Positions 8,147-17,950 are shown, counted from the stretch's first letter. The stretch is 64,000 bases of DNA from Plesiocystis pacifica SIR-1 (GCF_000170895.1 NZ_ABCS01000018.1:1-64000); one strand, 5' to 3'. Notes: generated from the sequence alone by a model not told the origin. Numbers and translations: made by a program.

Positions 8147-10885
8147 GTGAACGCTGCGGCATCTCGACCAACGAAGACATCGATGCCGACACGACGCATT
8201 CTCGGACGTCGAAGCGGAGCCCGGGGCGCCCCCCTCCGCTCCAAGAGGGGGGAGGATTGGATCCCCGTGAACGAGGACGAGAACGACCAAGCCACAAACC
8301 TGCCGACCTACCCGACCCCTGAACCCCCAACGAGTTCGGCGGTCGACGAGTTGCCCATCGACCTCCGCTTCGAGGTCGAGGCGATGCTGGTCGATCTCGA
8401 TCTCTCCGACTGCGCCGAGCCGTTCCCCGTCGACGAGAGCGGCCGCTTCGAGATCCGGGGCTTGCTCGGTCGAGGTGCCATGGGCGCCGTCTATCGGGCC
8501 CACGACAACGAACTCGATCGGACCGTCGCGCTCAAGGTCGTCCAACTCGTCGCCCCTGGCCGCGAGCATCTCCAAGATCGTCTCTTGCAAGAGGCTCGAG
8601 CCATCGCCCGCCTGAGTCACCCCAACGTCGTCCACGTCCACGACATCAAACAAGCCTCCACCGGCGAGCGAATCCTCGCTCTAGAGTACATCAACGGGCC
8701 GACGGTCCGCAACTGGCAGCGGGGCCGTCCCCTCGACGAAGTCTTGACGGCCTACCTCGGAATCGGGCGCGGGCTCAGCGAGGCCCACGGCGGTGGCGTG
8801 ATTCACCGGGACTTCAAGCCCGACAACGCGCTGGTCCGAACAGCCGACCAGCGCGTCGTCGTCGTCGACTTCGGGCTCGCCGGGGGTGTGGTGGATGACG
8901 CCCGGACGGCCCGGGGGATGCTCTCGCCGATCGAGTCCTCCGGGCTCGGCACCCCCGAGTACATGGCCCCCGAGCAGCACCATCGACCCGCGGACGCCCT
9001 GTGTGATCAGTACTCCTTTTGTGTGTCGCTGTGGGAGGCCGTCGACGGCCGCCGTCCCTTCTCCGGCAGGCGCTCGAGCGTCGATGAGGTCCCGCCCGCG
9101 CCGCCCGCGATGCCTGCGTGGCTGTACTGGATCTTACGCCGCGGCCTGAGCTGGGAGCCTAGCGATCGCTTCCCGAACATGGCGACCCTCGTCCGCCAGC
9201 TCGAGCGCGGGATCGCCCTTCGCCGCTTCTCTCGGTGGGCACTGGTCGTCGCTTCGTTGCTGCTGTGCTCTGCCGGGATCGCTCGGGCTCTCCAGCCGCC
9301 TCCTTGTGCAGACGCAGACGCGGTCATGCGCGAGCTGTGGACCCCCGAGACTCGCGCGCGTCTCGACTCCGATCTGCGAGGCCTCGGCGCCCCTTGGGCC
9401 CCGCGCGCGGCCGACCATGTCCTTGCCATCCTCGACAACGCGTCGCGACGCTGGTCGTGGGAGGCCGTGCAGCTGTGCGAAGCCGAGCTCGACGAGGGAC
9501 GCAGCGCCGAGCTCGATCGCCGCCGCGGCTGCCTCGAGCAGTGGAAGGGACACTTTCGCAGCAGCCTCGAGGCCCTGAGCGAGGATCACGCTTCGGCCGA
9601 ACATCTCGTCGAGCTGCTCGCGCCGGTCGCCGCTGGTGCGGACCTGTGTCAGCTGCCCCCGCCGCCCATCGACGCCGGCATGACCGCGCGCCTCGCCCGG
9701 ATCGAGTCCCGTGTGGTCCTGCGCGACTTCGCTCGCGCTCGAGACGAGGCCGACGAGGCTGTGCGCCTCGCCCACGGCGCCCCGCCTTGCCTCGAGGGCG
9801 GCGCCCACTCGAGCGAGGCCGCCGCGGCAAACTTCGAGCTTGGCTACGCCTCGACCAAACTCGAGCGATGGACCGAAGCGACCGATGTCCTGGCTCTCGC
9901 TTCTGAACACGCCCTGGGTTGCCAAGACTGGTCTCGAGCCTTCGACATACGCCTGTACCAGAGCTACGCAGAGATCCACGCCAATCCGACCCAACTGGCC
10001 TTAGCCCTCGCACGCCTCGACGACGCCCGGGCGCTCTTGGGCCCGCGGGCCTCCGAAGGCGCAGACAACCTCGACCTCGCCGATCTCGAGCGCATGCGCG
10101 GCATCGTGCTCGCCGCCGCGGCCGAGCCCGACTTCGAGGCATCGCGGCGAGCTCTCGCGCGCGCCCGGGTCATGCTCGACCGCCTCGAGGCCCCCTTGTA
10201 CTACCGTGTCCGAGTCCGTCAAAATCTGGGCTGGGTCGAGCAACTTGCTCGGCGCCACGCCCAGGCCGAGGTCGCCTACGGCCAAGCGCTCAGCTTGCTT
10301 GACGCCGAGCTCGGCCCCTCACACCCCGAGAGCCAGGCTTTGCGCGCCCTCGTCGACCTCAACCGAGGGCTAATGGCGCTCCGCGAAGGAGCGTTCGAGG
10401 AGGCGGAGCGGGCCTTCACGAACGCCGCCGCCCGAGGGGACCTCGTCGTCGTCGCCAAAGCCTACTCGAGCGCGGTCCAGACGATCACCAAGGCCGGGGA
10501 GCCCAAGGCCGCCGTCCCCCTGCTTCGCCACCACCAAGCGTGGTTGGCGGAGCAGATCGATCTGCCCGACGCAGTCCGGGCCGAGTCCCTCTACACGTCG
10601 GGTCAAGCTCTGACCCAAGCTAGCCTCAGCGAGGACGGGGGCGTTGAGTCCGAAGAAGACTTCGAACAGGGCCTGGGGTGGCTGCGAGAGGCCGCTCGAC
10701 TGTGGTCCGGCTCGAGCCCCGTCAACGCCCAAACTGTCCAACTGATCGTCGCCTCGAGCCTCTACGAGGCCATGCGCTACGACGAAGCGAGGGAGGCGCT
10801 CGACCTCGTTTCAATGTCGGAACTCCCAGAGGGCCTCGCCAACACTGTTTCCGAGCTCCGAGATTTAATCGACGGCGCAGAGTGA
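8147..10885 (+). CDS. Membrane Ser/Thr protein kinase with C-terminal TPR-like domain
   Basis: A 912-residue protein. The kinase domain covers about residues 100-355 with all Hanks motifs: GRGAMGAVY, K130 in VALKVV, E149, HRDFKPDN with D222, DFGLA with D241, and APE. A single membrane segment follows (about 363-382), then about 530 residues of alpha-helical, TPR-like sensor sequence. This kinase-TM-TPR layout is common in myxobacteria. The GTG at 8147 gives a long Ser/Pro/Arg-rich leader; an ATG at 8183 is an alternative start. It is divergent from the caspase operon and followed by a sigma factor gene, so it may couple an external signal to protease expression or activation. Confidence 0.93.
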   Translation: MNAAASRPTKTSMPTRRILGRRSGARGAPLRSKRGEDWIPVNEDENDQATNLPTYPTPEPPTSSAVDELPIDLRFEVEAMLVDLDLSDCAEPFPVDESGRFEIRGLLGRGAMGAVYRAHDNELDRTVALKVVQLVAPGREHLQDRLLQEARAIARLSHPNVVHVHDIKQASTGERILALEYINGPTVRNWQRGRPLDEVLTAYLGIGRGLSEAHGGGVIHRDFKPDNALVRTADQRVVVVDFGLAGGVVDDARTARGMLSPIESSGLGTPEYMAPEQHHRPADALCDQYSFCVSLWEAVDGRRPFSGRRSSVDEVPPAPPAMPAWLYWILRRGLSWEPSDRFPNMATLVRQLERGIALRRFSRWALVVASLLLCSAGIARALQPPPCADADAVMRELWTPETRARLDSDLRGLGAPWAPRAADHVLAILDNASRRWSWEAVQLCEAELDEGRSAELDRRRGCLEQWKGHFRSSLEALSEDHASAEHLVELLAPVAAGADLCQLPPPPIDAGMTARLARIESRVVLRDFARARDEADEAVRLAHGAPPCLEGGAHSSEAAAANFELGYASTKLERWTEATDVLALASEHALGCQDWSRAFDIRLYQSYAEIHANPTQLALALARLDDARALLGPRASEGADNLDLADLERMRGIVLAAAAEPDFEASRRALARARVMLDRLEAPLYYRVRVRQNLGWVEQLARRHAQAEVAYGQALSLLDAELGPSHPESQALRALVDLNRGLMALREGAFEEAERAFTNAAARGDLVVVAKAYSSAVQTITKAGEPKAAVPLLRHHQAWLAEQIDLPDAVRAESLYTSGQALTQASLSEDGGVESEEDFEQGLGWLREAARLWSGSSPVNAQTVQLIVASSLYEAMRYDEAREALDLVSMSELPEGLANTVSELRDLIDGAE

Positions 10886-11051
10886 ACGATCGGGGCCCAA
10901 CCCCAACTCCTGTTACTGCCGGACAGTCATCCCATCTCGGGCCGACTCGCCAGCGCAGGAAGATCCGATGCCTCGACGCGCCCCCTCCGAATCTCCCACT
11001 CCCTGCGATATCTCCACCGAAGTACTAAGCCTGCGGCTGGTCGGTGCTACG

Positions 11052-11723
11052 ATGTCGCCGATGCAGCTGTCCAAACTCGGCGACATCGAACTCGTCGAGC
11101 TGTGGTCCAAGGGCAACCGCGAGGCAGGCAACCGTCTCGTCAAGCGTTACTACGCCGAGGTCACCCGCTACTTCATGAACGCGGTCGATGACGACAATCG
11201 CCGCGATCTGACCCAGAGGACCTTCGCCGAGCTGTGCAAGAGCTATCAGCGCTTCAAGGGCGACGCGAGCTTTCGCTCGTACCTATTCGGCATCTCTCGC
11301 AACGTGCTCAACGCCTTTCTACGCGAGCGCTACAGGCGGCGTGAGCACTTCGACCCCATGGTCCACACCGTCGAGGATGCGGGTCAGCGCACCCCCTCAC
11401 GTGCCTTCTCGTCACTCATTCGGCACGAGGCCCTCGTCCATTGTCTGCGTGCGCTCCCAGTAGAGCACAAACAGCTACTCGAGCTCTACTACTGGCACAA
11501 CTTGACGGCAGACGAACTCGCGGTGGTCTTTGATGTCCCCGCGCCGACCATCCGCACGCGGGTCCACAACCTCAAGCGCCGTCTCAAGTCCAAGATCGCT
11601 GAGCACGAACCCACGCTCGCCAACGTCAACATCGAGCAACAGCTGGAGTCGATCCGCCGGTTGCTCGGCTTTGGCCCGAACGCCATGGACCAGCGCCCGC
11701 CCCTCGGGGCGCCCAACGACTGA
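11052..11723 (+). CDS. RNA polymerase sigma factor, sigma-70/ECF-type
   Basis: About 223 residues from the ATG at 11052; the frame extends upstream to 10968, but that leader is Pro/Ser-rich and not sigma-like. Region 2 is visible in the first half (a DLTQRTFAELC segment, then a SFRSYLFGISRNVLN segment). Region 4 is visible as LRALPVEHKQLLELYYW followed by an HTH with APTIRTRVHNLKRRL. A short C-terminal tail has no recognised anti-sigma-binding motif, and no anti-sigma gene is adjacent. Position between the kinase and a caspase suggests it drives expression of this locus. The 166 bp upstream contain no promoter I could identify with confidence. Confidence 0.88.
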   Translation: MSPMQLSKLGDIELVELWSKGNREAGNRLVKRYYAEVTRYFMNAVDDDNRRDLTQRTFAELCKSYQRFKGDASFRSYLFGISRNVLNAFLRERYRRREHFDPMVHTVEDAGQRTPSRAFSSLIRHEALVHCLRALPVEHKQLLELYYWHNLTADELAVVFDVPAPTIRTRVHNLKRRLKSKIAEHEPTLANVNIEQQLESIRRLLGFGPNAMDQRPPLGAPND

Positions 11724-11935
11724 GCGGCCCCTCTGGCCCGCCGCGCGCTTTCGGCTACGACCCCACGACGCACTTCTCGGCCCCCCGACTTCGGAGGCTA
11801 AGCCGAGGATAATGCCCAGCTGCGCCAACTTCGAGCCAGCTCCCCCAGGTATGGGCCTCGATGATGAACGATTGACCTCGCCTACCAACTACCCCGGCGC
11901 AGACCAAGCTGGACTCGGTCGCGGCCCAATCAAGC

Positions 11936-13300
11936 ATGGACACGAACTATAAGGCATTGCTAATCGGCAACGGTCACTTCGACGACGCCGAGCTCGATGA
12001 TCTTCGCGGGCCCCTCAACGATCTCGAGGCCCTCGAACTCGCGCTGACCTCCCCGGACACCGGGCTCTTCGCTCCCTCGGCCGTGCAGGTACTCCGCGAC
12101 CGAGAGCGGCGCGAGGTCGCCCTCGAGGTCGAGCGCTTCTTCGTGAACGCTCGGCGTGACGACACCTTGCTCTTCTACTACTCAGGGCACGGCAAGCTGA
12201 CCCCTGCGCAGCGCTTTTACTTTTGCGTCCGCGACACGATCAACCGCTTCCTCGAGTCAACGGCCCTCAGTCGAGACACCGTGCTCAGCGCAATCGAGCA
12301 TTGTCGGAGCGATCGCATCGTCATGGTCCTCGACTGCTGCCACGCAGCCGGCTTCGGCTTCAAGGGCGGCGAGACCCAGGTCCCCTTCGAGCTCCCCAAT
12401 CGAGGCAGCTACTTCATGTACGCCACGGGCAAGAACTCCGTGGCCCTCGACGCCGAGCTCAGCCCCTTCACTCAGGTCTTTGTCGAGGCCCTCACCCATG
12501 CCGGCGGTGACCGGGATCTCGACGGCTACGTCAGCGTCGACGAGATCTATGACTACGCCCAGCGCGAGCTCTTTGTCCGCTTCGATCAAAAGTCGACCAA
12601 GAGCGAGGTCGGTGATGTGGCGAGCCTGCCCCTGGTTCGCTCGTCCGCGATGCGAGCGCCCGTCCTCGCCCTGTCCCGCACGTCCATCGAGCTCTTCGAC
12701 GTAGAGGCGCGCAACACCATCGAGGAGGTCGTGTCCGTCGAGAACCGTGGCGGTGGACAACTCGACTGGAGCGCGCTGAGCCAGGTCAACTGGATCGAGG
12801 TCGTCGAAGAGGAGACACAACTACGCCTACAGATCCGGCCCTTGGCCGAGCCCGCCCGAGGCAAAGTCCATATGTTCCAGGACGGTCAGCGGACCAAGCA
12901 CGTCATCGAGGTGCTCACCCACCCTCCCCGTAGCAGCACGCCGCCCCCTCCGGACCCCGAACCCGGCTCTCAATTGGACCAGACCCCGGTCGTCGAGCCC
13001 GAGCCCCCCCGGCTGGTCATCTCGCGTGAGCGCCTCGAGTTCGGCGAGGCCTACTGCGGCAGCCGCAGTCCCGAGATTACCCTGCACTTCGCCAACGCCG
13101 GAGGCGGTCAGCTCGAGGTCCGCATCGTCCACTTTCCCAGCTGGCTTCGGATCCGAAGCTCGGGCAACTCCAAGCTCCGGGTCTATGCCCGCCCCAGCCG
13201 CGCCGGCCTATGCAAGGGCCGGATCCAGATCGCCAGCAACGGCGGCGACGCGTCGATCCCCGTGTCCGCCGTTGGGCTAGTGTGGCCCGTCCTTGGCTGA
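11936..13300 (+). CDS. Caspase-family protease with EF-hand-like loop and C-terminal Ig-like repeats
   Basis: A 454-residue protein. The caspase core spans about residues 5-215, with catalytic H85 in YYSGHG and C135 in LDCCHAAG. An acidic GDRDLDGYVSVDEI segment (191-204) resembles a Ca2+-binding EF-hand loop within the caspase p10-like part. The C-terminus holds two similar Ig-like beta domains (about 245-310 and 340-450) separated by a Pro-rich linker; both carry a GGGQL motif and resemble the HYDIN/BACON type. It lies 15 nt upstream of the EACC1-CHAT gene and probably heads the operon 11936-17783. The 212 bp upstream hold no other gene. Confidence 0.9.
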   Translation: MDTNYKALLIGNGHFDDAELDDLRGPLNDLEALELALTSPDTGLFAPSAVQVLRDRERREVALEVERFFVNARRDDTLLFYYSGHGKLTPAQRFYFCVRDTINRFLESTALSRDTVLSAIEHCRSDRIVMVLDCCHAAGFGFKGGETQVPFELPNRGSYFMYATGKNSVALDAELSPFTQVFVEALTHAGGDRDLDGYVSVDEIYDYAQRELFVRFDQKSTKSEVGDVASLPLVRSSAMRAPVLALSRTSIELFDVEARNTIEEVVSVENRGGGQLDWSALSQVNWIEVVEEETQLRLQIRPLAEPARGKVHMFQDGQRTKHVIEVLTHPPRSSTPPPPDPEPGSQLDQTPVVEPEPPRLVISRERLEFGEAYCGSRSPEITLHFANAGGGQLEVRIVHFPSWLRIRSSGNSKLRVYARPSRAGLCKGRIQIASNGGDASIPVSAVGLVWPVLG

Positions 13301-13315
13301 AAGTAGTGTGGAAGA

Positions 13316-14341
13316 ATGAGCTCTGAACAACCACTTCGTGTGATCCTCGAGCCTACGGCCGTTGGCTGGCAACGAGGCGATGGCTGGTGGGACAAGCAGG
13401 TCGACACCCTCGTGAAGGGCCTCTATGCCGACCGCGTGGCCATCGACTACCTCCCTGACGCGAGCGCCAAGAAAGAGGGATTTGGTCAAAAGGGTGGTTT
13501 CGCCATCGCGCTCGCACTAAACCATTCGATGATCGAGGACTGGGTCCGCTTGATCGCGCGCCACGTCGCGGCCTGGTTCGATACCAAGAGCACAGACCAG
13601 CGCCACATCCGTTTCATCGTCGACGTCCCGGGCTCCGAGCGCCGTCTCGAGGTCGAGTGCTCTGGAGCCAACTTCGAACTCCACGACGTTGAACGTTCCA
13701 TGCGCGCGCTGATCGAGTCTGCCATGTCGGGACCCGAGCGTCGCCCCCTGCGACCAGACATCCGCCTGGTGTTCCTCGCGGCCAACCCCTGGGGTAGCTC
13801 TCCCCTCAGCCTGGGTCGAGAGTACCAGCACATCCGCTCGGCCCTCGAGCGCTCCCCCCGATGGCCGCGACTCGATCTGCGTCCTTACTGGTGCGTGCGC
13901 CCACATGAGGTCAGCGAGCGCCTGCTCGAGCACAACCCCCGAGTCGTTCACTTTTGCGGTCATGGTAGCGAACGGGGAGAGCTGATCTTCGAAGGTCGCA
14001 ATCGCGAACCTCAACCGGCAACGGCGGGCGCGGTCGCAGATCTGTTCGCGCAGCTGCGAGGGATCCAGTGCGTTGTTCTGAGCGCCTGCCACACCGACAT
14101 CCAGGCCAAGGCCATCTCCCCTCACGTCGACTGGGTCGTGGGCATGCGAGGCGCCGTCCCGAGCGAGCTTGCGCTGGAGTTCAGCGCGAGCTTCTACAGG
14201 GCTCTTGCCCACGGCTACAGCGTCCCCGAGAGCGTCGGCTTGGCCTGCGCCCACACCCGACTCGCCGAGTTCGACAGCACTCTCTTCCCCGTTCTCCACC
14301 GCCGGACCGGCGTGGATCCAAACAAGCCGCTACTGGGCTGA
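13316..14341 (+). CDS. EACC1-like domain fused to CHAT protease
   Basis: A 341-residue protein. The N-terminal ~135 residues have the pattern of the EACC1 adaptor domain: charged N-terminus, a Gly-rich segment, a hydrophobic helix with VAAWF, then an R-F-I-V-D-V strand. The C-terminal CHAT domain (about 145-330) has catalytic H216 in VHFCGHG and C258 in LSACHTD. CHAT proteases are clan CD enzymes related to separase and caspase. EACC1 domains are known as portable adaptors linking effectors to conflict-system complexes. It lies directly upstream of the vWA-PP2C-kinase triad, which suggests that triad controls its activation. The CHAT call is secure; EACC1 is less so. Confidence 0.8.
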   Translation: MSSEQPLRVILEPTAVGWQRGDGWWDKQVDTLVKGLYADRVAIDYLPDASAKKEGFGQKGGFAIALALNHSMIEDWVRLIARHVAAWFDTKSTDQRHIRFIVDVPGSERRLEVECSGANFELHDVERSMRALIESAMSGPERRPLRPDIRLVFLAANPWGSSPLSLGREYQHIRSALERSPRWPRLDLRPYWCVRPHEVSERLLEHNPRVVHFCGHGSERGELIFEGRNREPQPATAGAVADLFAQLRGIQCVVLSACHTDIQAKAISPHVDWVVGMRGAVPSELALEFSASFYRALAHGYSVPESVGLACAHTRLAEFDSTLFPVLHRRTGVDPNKPLLG

Positions 14342-14370
14342 ACACAGCACCACAAAAAAGATGCAAAGTC

Positions 14371-15108
14371 ATGTCTATCGATGATTTTTGGGATACGCGG
14401 GTCGTCAATGGCCCCGGCGTACAGGTCAAGGTCGAGTTCGGACAAGAGCCCCACGTGCCCCTAGTCCTGCTCGTGGATCGCTCCCACTCCATGATCTTCA
14501 ACGACCATATCGGCGCGGTCAATCGCAGCCTACAAGCGTTTCGAGCCGACATCATGGAGGACCCCTTGGCTCGCAAGCGCCTCGATCTGTGCGTCATCAG
14601 CTTCAACCACGAGTGCGTGACCGAGAATCACTTCTGCTCAGCCCAGAACTGGCGTCCACCGACGCTCGTACCGGGCGGCGCGACCGGCATGGGCCAAGCC
14701 ATCAAGGTCGGCCTCGAGACCCTTCGCGGTCGGCTGCAGCGCTACCGCCTCGATGGCGTCGACTGCTACCGCCCCTGGGTGATGCTCGTGACCGATGGGC
14801 TCCCCACCGACATGCAGCCCAACGATGCCCGCTGGATGGAGGTTCGCCAGCTGATTCAGGACGGCGAACAAAAAAGGCGCTTCATGTTCTTCAGCGTCGC
14901 CGTCCTGCCCGAGGCCATCCCTGCCCTGCGCCAGCTCGGCGCCCAACGACCGCCCCTACAGGTCCGCGAGGGCAAGATCCCAACCATGTTCAAGTGGCTC
15001 TCCGCCTCATTCTCGTCCATTTCTCGCTCCCAACTCGGCGCGCCGGTGTCCGGCATCACCGAGCCCACCGCGACGGAGACGGGCTGGGCTGACATCCCCT
15101 CACTCTGA
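14371..15108 (+). CDS. von Willebrand factor A domain protein, TerY-like
   Basis: A 245-residue protein; ATG at 14371, 29 nt after the CHAT gene. The vWA fold is complete: MIDAS residues in LLVDRSHSM (D36, S38, S40), the Thr loop in GGATGMGQA, and the third metal ligand in LVTDGLPTD. The sequence pattern matches the TerY class, not secreted vWA proteins, and there is no signal peptide. With the adjoining PP2C and kinase genes it forms the TerY-P triad known from stress and conflict loci, where the vWA protein is thought to be a phospho-regulated, metal-dependent scaffold. Confidence 0.88.
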   Translation: MSIDDFWDTRVVNGPGVQVKVEFGQEPHVPLVLLVDRSHSMIFNDHIGAVNRSLQAFRADIMEDPLARKRLDLCVISFNHECVTENHFCSAQNWRPPTLVPGGATGMGQAIKVGLETLRGRLQRYRLDGVDCYRPWVMLVTDGLPTDMQPNDARWMEVRQLIQDGEQKRRFMFFSVAVLPEAIPALRQLGAQRPPLQVREGKIPTMFKWLSASFSSISRSQLGAPVSGITEPTATETGWADIPSL

Positions 15109-15113
15109 ACATC

Positions 15114-16628
15114 ATGCCTATCAACAAAGTGACTGTGATGGCTGCTCTGCTCGGTGCATGCGCGCTCGGGCCGGGGAAGTTCGTCGACGACGAATTGACG
15201 CAGACTTTGACCAACGGAAACAAAGACGGGGTACACCCCGACGAATACGATGACGACCCGCCCGAGAGCGAGAGCCCGCCCCCCGAGGAAAAGGGGAACA
15301 CACCACCGAGCGTAGAGAACGACGCGCACAAAGAGGACTCGCAACCGCCAGGCCATGCATTTTACCTTCGCGCCCGGACTGAGACGCCACACAGTTCACC
15401 ATCTCCGGCCCGTTTCCCGTGGCTGCTCGGCTTCGGCATGGGCGTGGGCACCGTACTGTTGCTTCAGTCCTGGAGTCGACGTCGCAAAAGTCTTGCGTTT
15501 GACGAGAACCGGCGTCGAGATGGCGCCTCGAGGGCCTGGCAAGTCCCTCCGGACGCGCTCCAAGATCGGCTCACCGCGCTCCGAGAGCAGGTCGGAGCGA
15601 CCGTTCTCGACCCTTTGTCTCTCTCGCTGAGAAGGCCAGACGAGGCCAAATCCCCACCGGTCGCCCCGAGCCTCACTCCAGATGACGAGACTCCCGCGAG
15701 GCAGCCCCCCCTCCCCGTGAAACCTCAGCCTGGTGCACGAGTGATCTATGATAGCCACCGCGAGCGAAATCACCACGCGACCGAACAAAGTTCGCTAGCG
15801 TGGTCCGAGCTGCCGACGGATAACCGTGTCAGCATCGACGCCCCCTTTCCCTATCGGGGCCATGTCCGGGGTACCACCCATCAGGCTGTCGCCGTGTCCG
15901 TCCGTGGACCAGGCCACTTCAAATCCAACCTCCCCTGTCAGGACGCGCTACGCATTCTGATGCTCAACGACGGCACGGTAGTCGCCGCTGTCGCGGACGG
16001 TCTAGGCTCAGCCCGCCACTCGGACGTGGGTGCGCGCCTGGCTGTCGACGCGGCGACGGACTTCGTGCTACGACAGCTTGAGCACGGATCTCTTGACGGT
16101 CCCGCCCTGATGCAGCGTGCCCTCGAGGCTACGCGAGCGCGAATTCACGAGTTCGCGCGTAGCTCAGGGGTCTCCTCCTCGACCCTGGGCAGCACGCTCT
16201 TGATCGCCCTCGTCCAAGGCCCGCGAGCGTTCACGGGCCACGCCGGCGACGGCGCCATCGTCAAGCGCATCGACGGCCAGTGGACCATCGCCTCGCCCCC
16301 AGAGGACACCCTCTACGTCAACTACGTTACCCCCGTGGGCTGCGATCGGGCCCCGTCCACCTGGCAGGTTTACACCCACTCCAGAGTCGAAGCGCTGGCC
16401 CTACTCTCCGACGGCCTCGAGCGGAGCGCGGTGCGTCGCAAAGCCAAGGGCTACGAGGTCAACGAGGATTTCTTTCGCCCGCTGCACGCGGCCCTGGCCG
16501 ACGCCCCCGAACCCGAAGCGGGCGCGCGGTTGCTCGCCGAGACTCTCGACAGTCTCGCACTCAGGGCCGCCAACGACGACGACAAGAGCTTAGCGCTCAT
16601 CTGGACGCCACCGTTGCGGAGTCACTGA
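15114..16628 (+). CDS. PP2C-type protein phosphatase with membrane-anchored N-terminus
   Basis: A 504-residue protein starting 5 nt after the vWA stop. The N-terminus carries a weak lipobox-like LLGAC, an acidic Pro/Glu-rich stretch and one membrane helix (about 100-116). The PP2C_2 domain fills about 245-495: ADGLGSARHSD metal ligands, STLGSTLLI, HAGDGAIV, LLSDGLER and NDDDKSLALIW. It would reverse phosphorylation by the neighbouring kinase. An N-terminal membrane anchor on the phosphatase is unusual for this triad and suggests the complex works at the inner membrane, like the kinase, which ends in a membrane helix. Confidence 0.88.
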   Translation: MPINKVTVMAALLGACALGPGKFVDDELTQTLTNGNKDGVHPDEYDDDPPESESPPPEEKGNTPPSVENDAHKEDSQPPGHAFYLRARTETPHSSPSPARFPWLLGFGMGVGTVLLLQSWSRRRKSLAFDENRRRDGASRAWQVPPDALQDRLTALREQVGATVLDPLSLSLRRPDEAKSPPVAPSLTPDDETPARQPPLPVKPQPGARVIYDSHRERNHHATEQSSLAWSELPTDNRVSIDAPFPYRGHVRGTTHQAVAVSVRGPGHFKSNLPCQDALRILMLNDGTVVAAVADGLGSARHSDVGARLAVDAATDFVLRQLEHGSLDGPALMQRALEATRARIHEFARSSGVSSSTLGSTLLIALVQGPRAFTGHAGDGAIVKRIDGQWTIASPPEDTLYVNYVTPVGCDRAPSTWQVYTHSRVEALALLSDGLERSAVRRKAKGYEVNEDFFRPLHAALADAPEPEAGARLLAETLDSLALRAANDDDKSLALIWTPPLRSH

Positions 16629-16631
16629 TTC

Positions 16632-17783
16632 ATGCAAGCTCAGATCTACTACGACCAGCGAGGGCAAGCGCTCGAGCTCGGGCGCAAGCTGGGTGCGGGA
16701 GCCGAGGGGGCAGTGTACCGGGTCGTCGGTGCGACCAAGGGCTGCGTCAAGGTCCTTGCGCCCTCCAGGCGTACCACGGTCCACCACCGAAAGATCCGTG
16801 CGATGGTCGACGCTCGACCCGGCTCTGCGATCATGCAAGCGAGCACCTGGCCCATGGCGGCCATCTACGAGGACTCGGACTGCACCCTCTTCGCCGGCTT
16901 CGTCATGGCCCGCCTCGACATGCGGCTCTATGACGAACTCCACGAGGTCTGGGGAGGCACCAGTGCCCCCCCCCTCGCCCAACGCCTGGTGATCGCGCTC
17001 AACCTCGCCGCCGTAGTGGCTGAGGTCCACTCCGCGAGTCATCGCATTGGAGATCTGCGCGAGCGCAACATCCTCGTTAACCGAAGCTGTGAGGTGGTGC
17101 TCGTCGATTGTGACTCTTTCGAGATCTGGACCCACTCTGGGGAGGTTTTCTACAGCGGTATGGGTATCGGAGACTACCTCCCGCCAGAACTTCTACACTG
17201 GCTCGACGGGGGCCACAGCCTCGAGACAGTCGAGCGCTACTGGTCTGATCTCTACGCCTTGGCGGTGCTGATCTTCCAGCTTCTCATGGACGGCGTGCGT
17301 CCCTACTCGGCGACAGGACCAGGCATCACCCCCGAGCTAGCAACCTACCCCCCCAAGGTGACCTCTTGCACATATCCCTATGTCGACACCGGTGGGCGCT
17401 TTGCACCACCAACCTACGCTCCAGACATCGCCCTGATCCCGCCGCCGGTCCAGCAACTGTTCGCTTGTGCCTTCGTCACCGGACACTCCCATCCTGAGCT
17501 ACGTCCGACGGCAGCGCAGTGGCGTGACTGCCTGGCCGAGGTAGTGGGGCAGCTTAGGCTTTGCTCGCAAAACCCCGTGCACCGCTACCCCGCGCACCTC
17601 AGCGCGTGTCCACTGTGTGCTGAGAGCCCCTCAGGCCCCTCGTCGGCTATCCAGTCATTCCCCCCCGAACCAACGCAGCCCTCATCAGGTACAACCGAAC
17701 ACTCCGATCGGGTCCTAGCGGTCATCTTCGCAGCGATGGCCGCCATCGCGGCCATCATCTACGCCTGCTCAACCATGCTCTGA
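16632..17783 (+). CDS. Ser/Thr protein kinase of the TerY-P triad, C-terminal membrane anchor
   Basis: A 383-residue protein, 3 nt after the phosphatase. The kinase domain has GAGAEGAVY (21-29), K40, an atypical catalytic loop IGDLRERNILV (D141, N146; the usual HRD His-Arg is missing) and LVDCDSFEI in place of DFG. These features are characteristic of TerY-P kinases. A short CPLC-type Cys pair (about 327-330) after the kinase may be a degenerate zinc-binding site. The C-terminus is a hydrophobic helix (about 362-378) that should anchor it in the membrane. Last intact gene of the operon that starts at 11936. Confidence 0.87.
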   Translation: MQAQIYYDQRGQALELGRKLGAGAEGAVYRVVGATKGCVKVLAPSRRTTVHHRKIRAMVDARPGSAIMQASTWPMAAIYEDSDCTLFAGFVMARLDMRLYDELHEVWGGTSAPPLAQRLVIALNLAAVVAEVHSASHRIGDLRERNILVNRSCEVVLVDCDSFEIWTHSGEVFYSGMGIGDYLPPELLHWLDGGHSLETVERYWSDLYALAVLIFQLLMDGVRPYSATGPGITPELATYPPKVTSCTYPYVDTGGRFAPPTYAPDIALIPPPVQQLFACAFVTGHSHPELRPTAAQWRDCLAEVVGQLRLCSQNPVHRYPAHLSACPLCAESPSGPSSAIQSFPPEPTQPSSGTTEHSDRVLAVIFAAMAAIAAIIYACSTML

Positions 17784-17881
17784 TCGCCTGTTAACCCGCG
17801 GGTGCTCGATACTGGGACAAGAAGGAGAAGAGCGAACGGGTCTCGGACTGGTGACTCTGGTGAACACTCGGGGTAGCAGGA

Positions 17882-17905
17882 GGACTGACAGGTAGGTGTC
17901 AGTCC
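17882..17905. repeat. 9-bp inverted repeat downstream of TerY-P operon
   Basis: ggactgaca and tgtcagtcc form a perfect 9-bp stem with a 6-nt loop about 100 bp after the kinase stop. There is no T-run, so it may be a factor-dependent terminator, an operator or a border of the adjacent insertion-sequence remnant. Confidence 0.4.
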
Positions 17906-17950
17906 GCCGTGAGTCAGGGTTCTCTTGGTTCGATGGAGTGACCCAGACCC

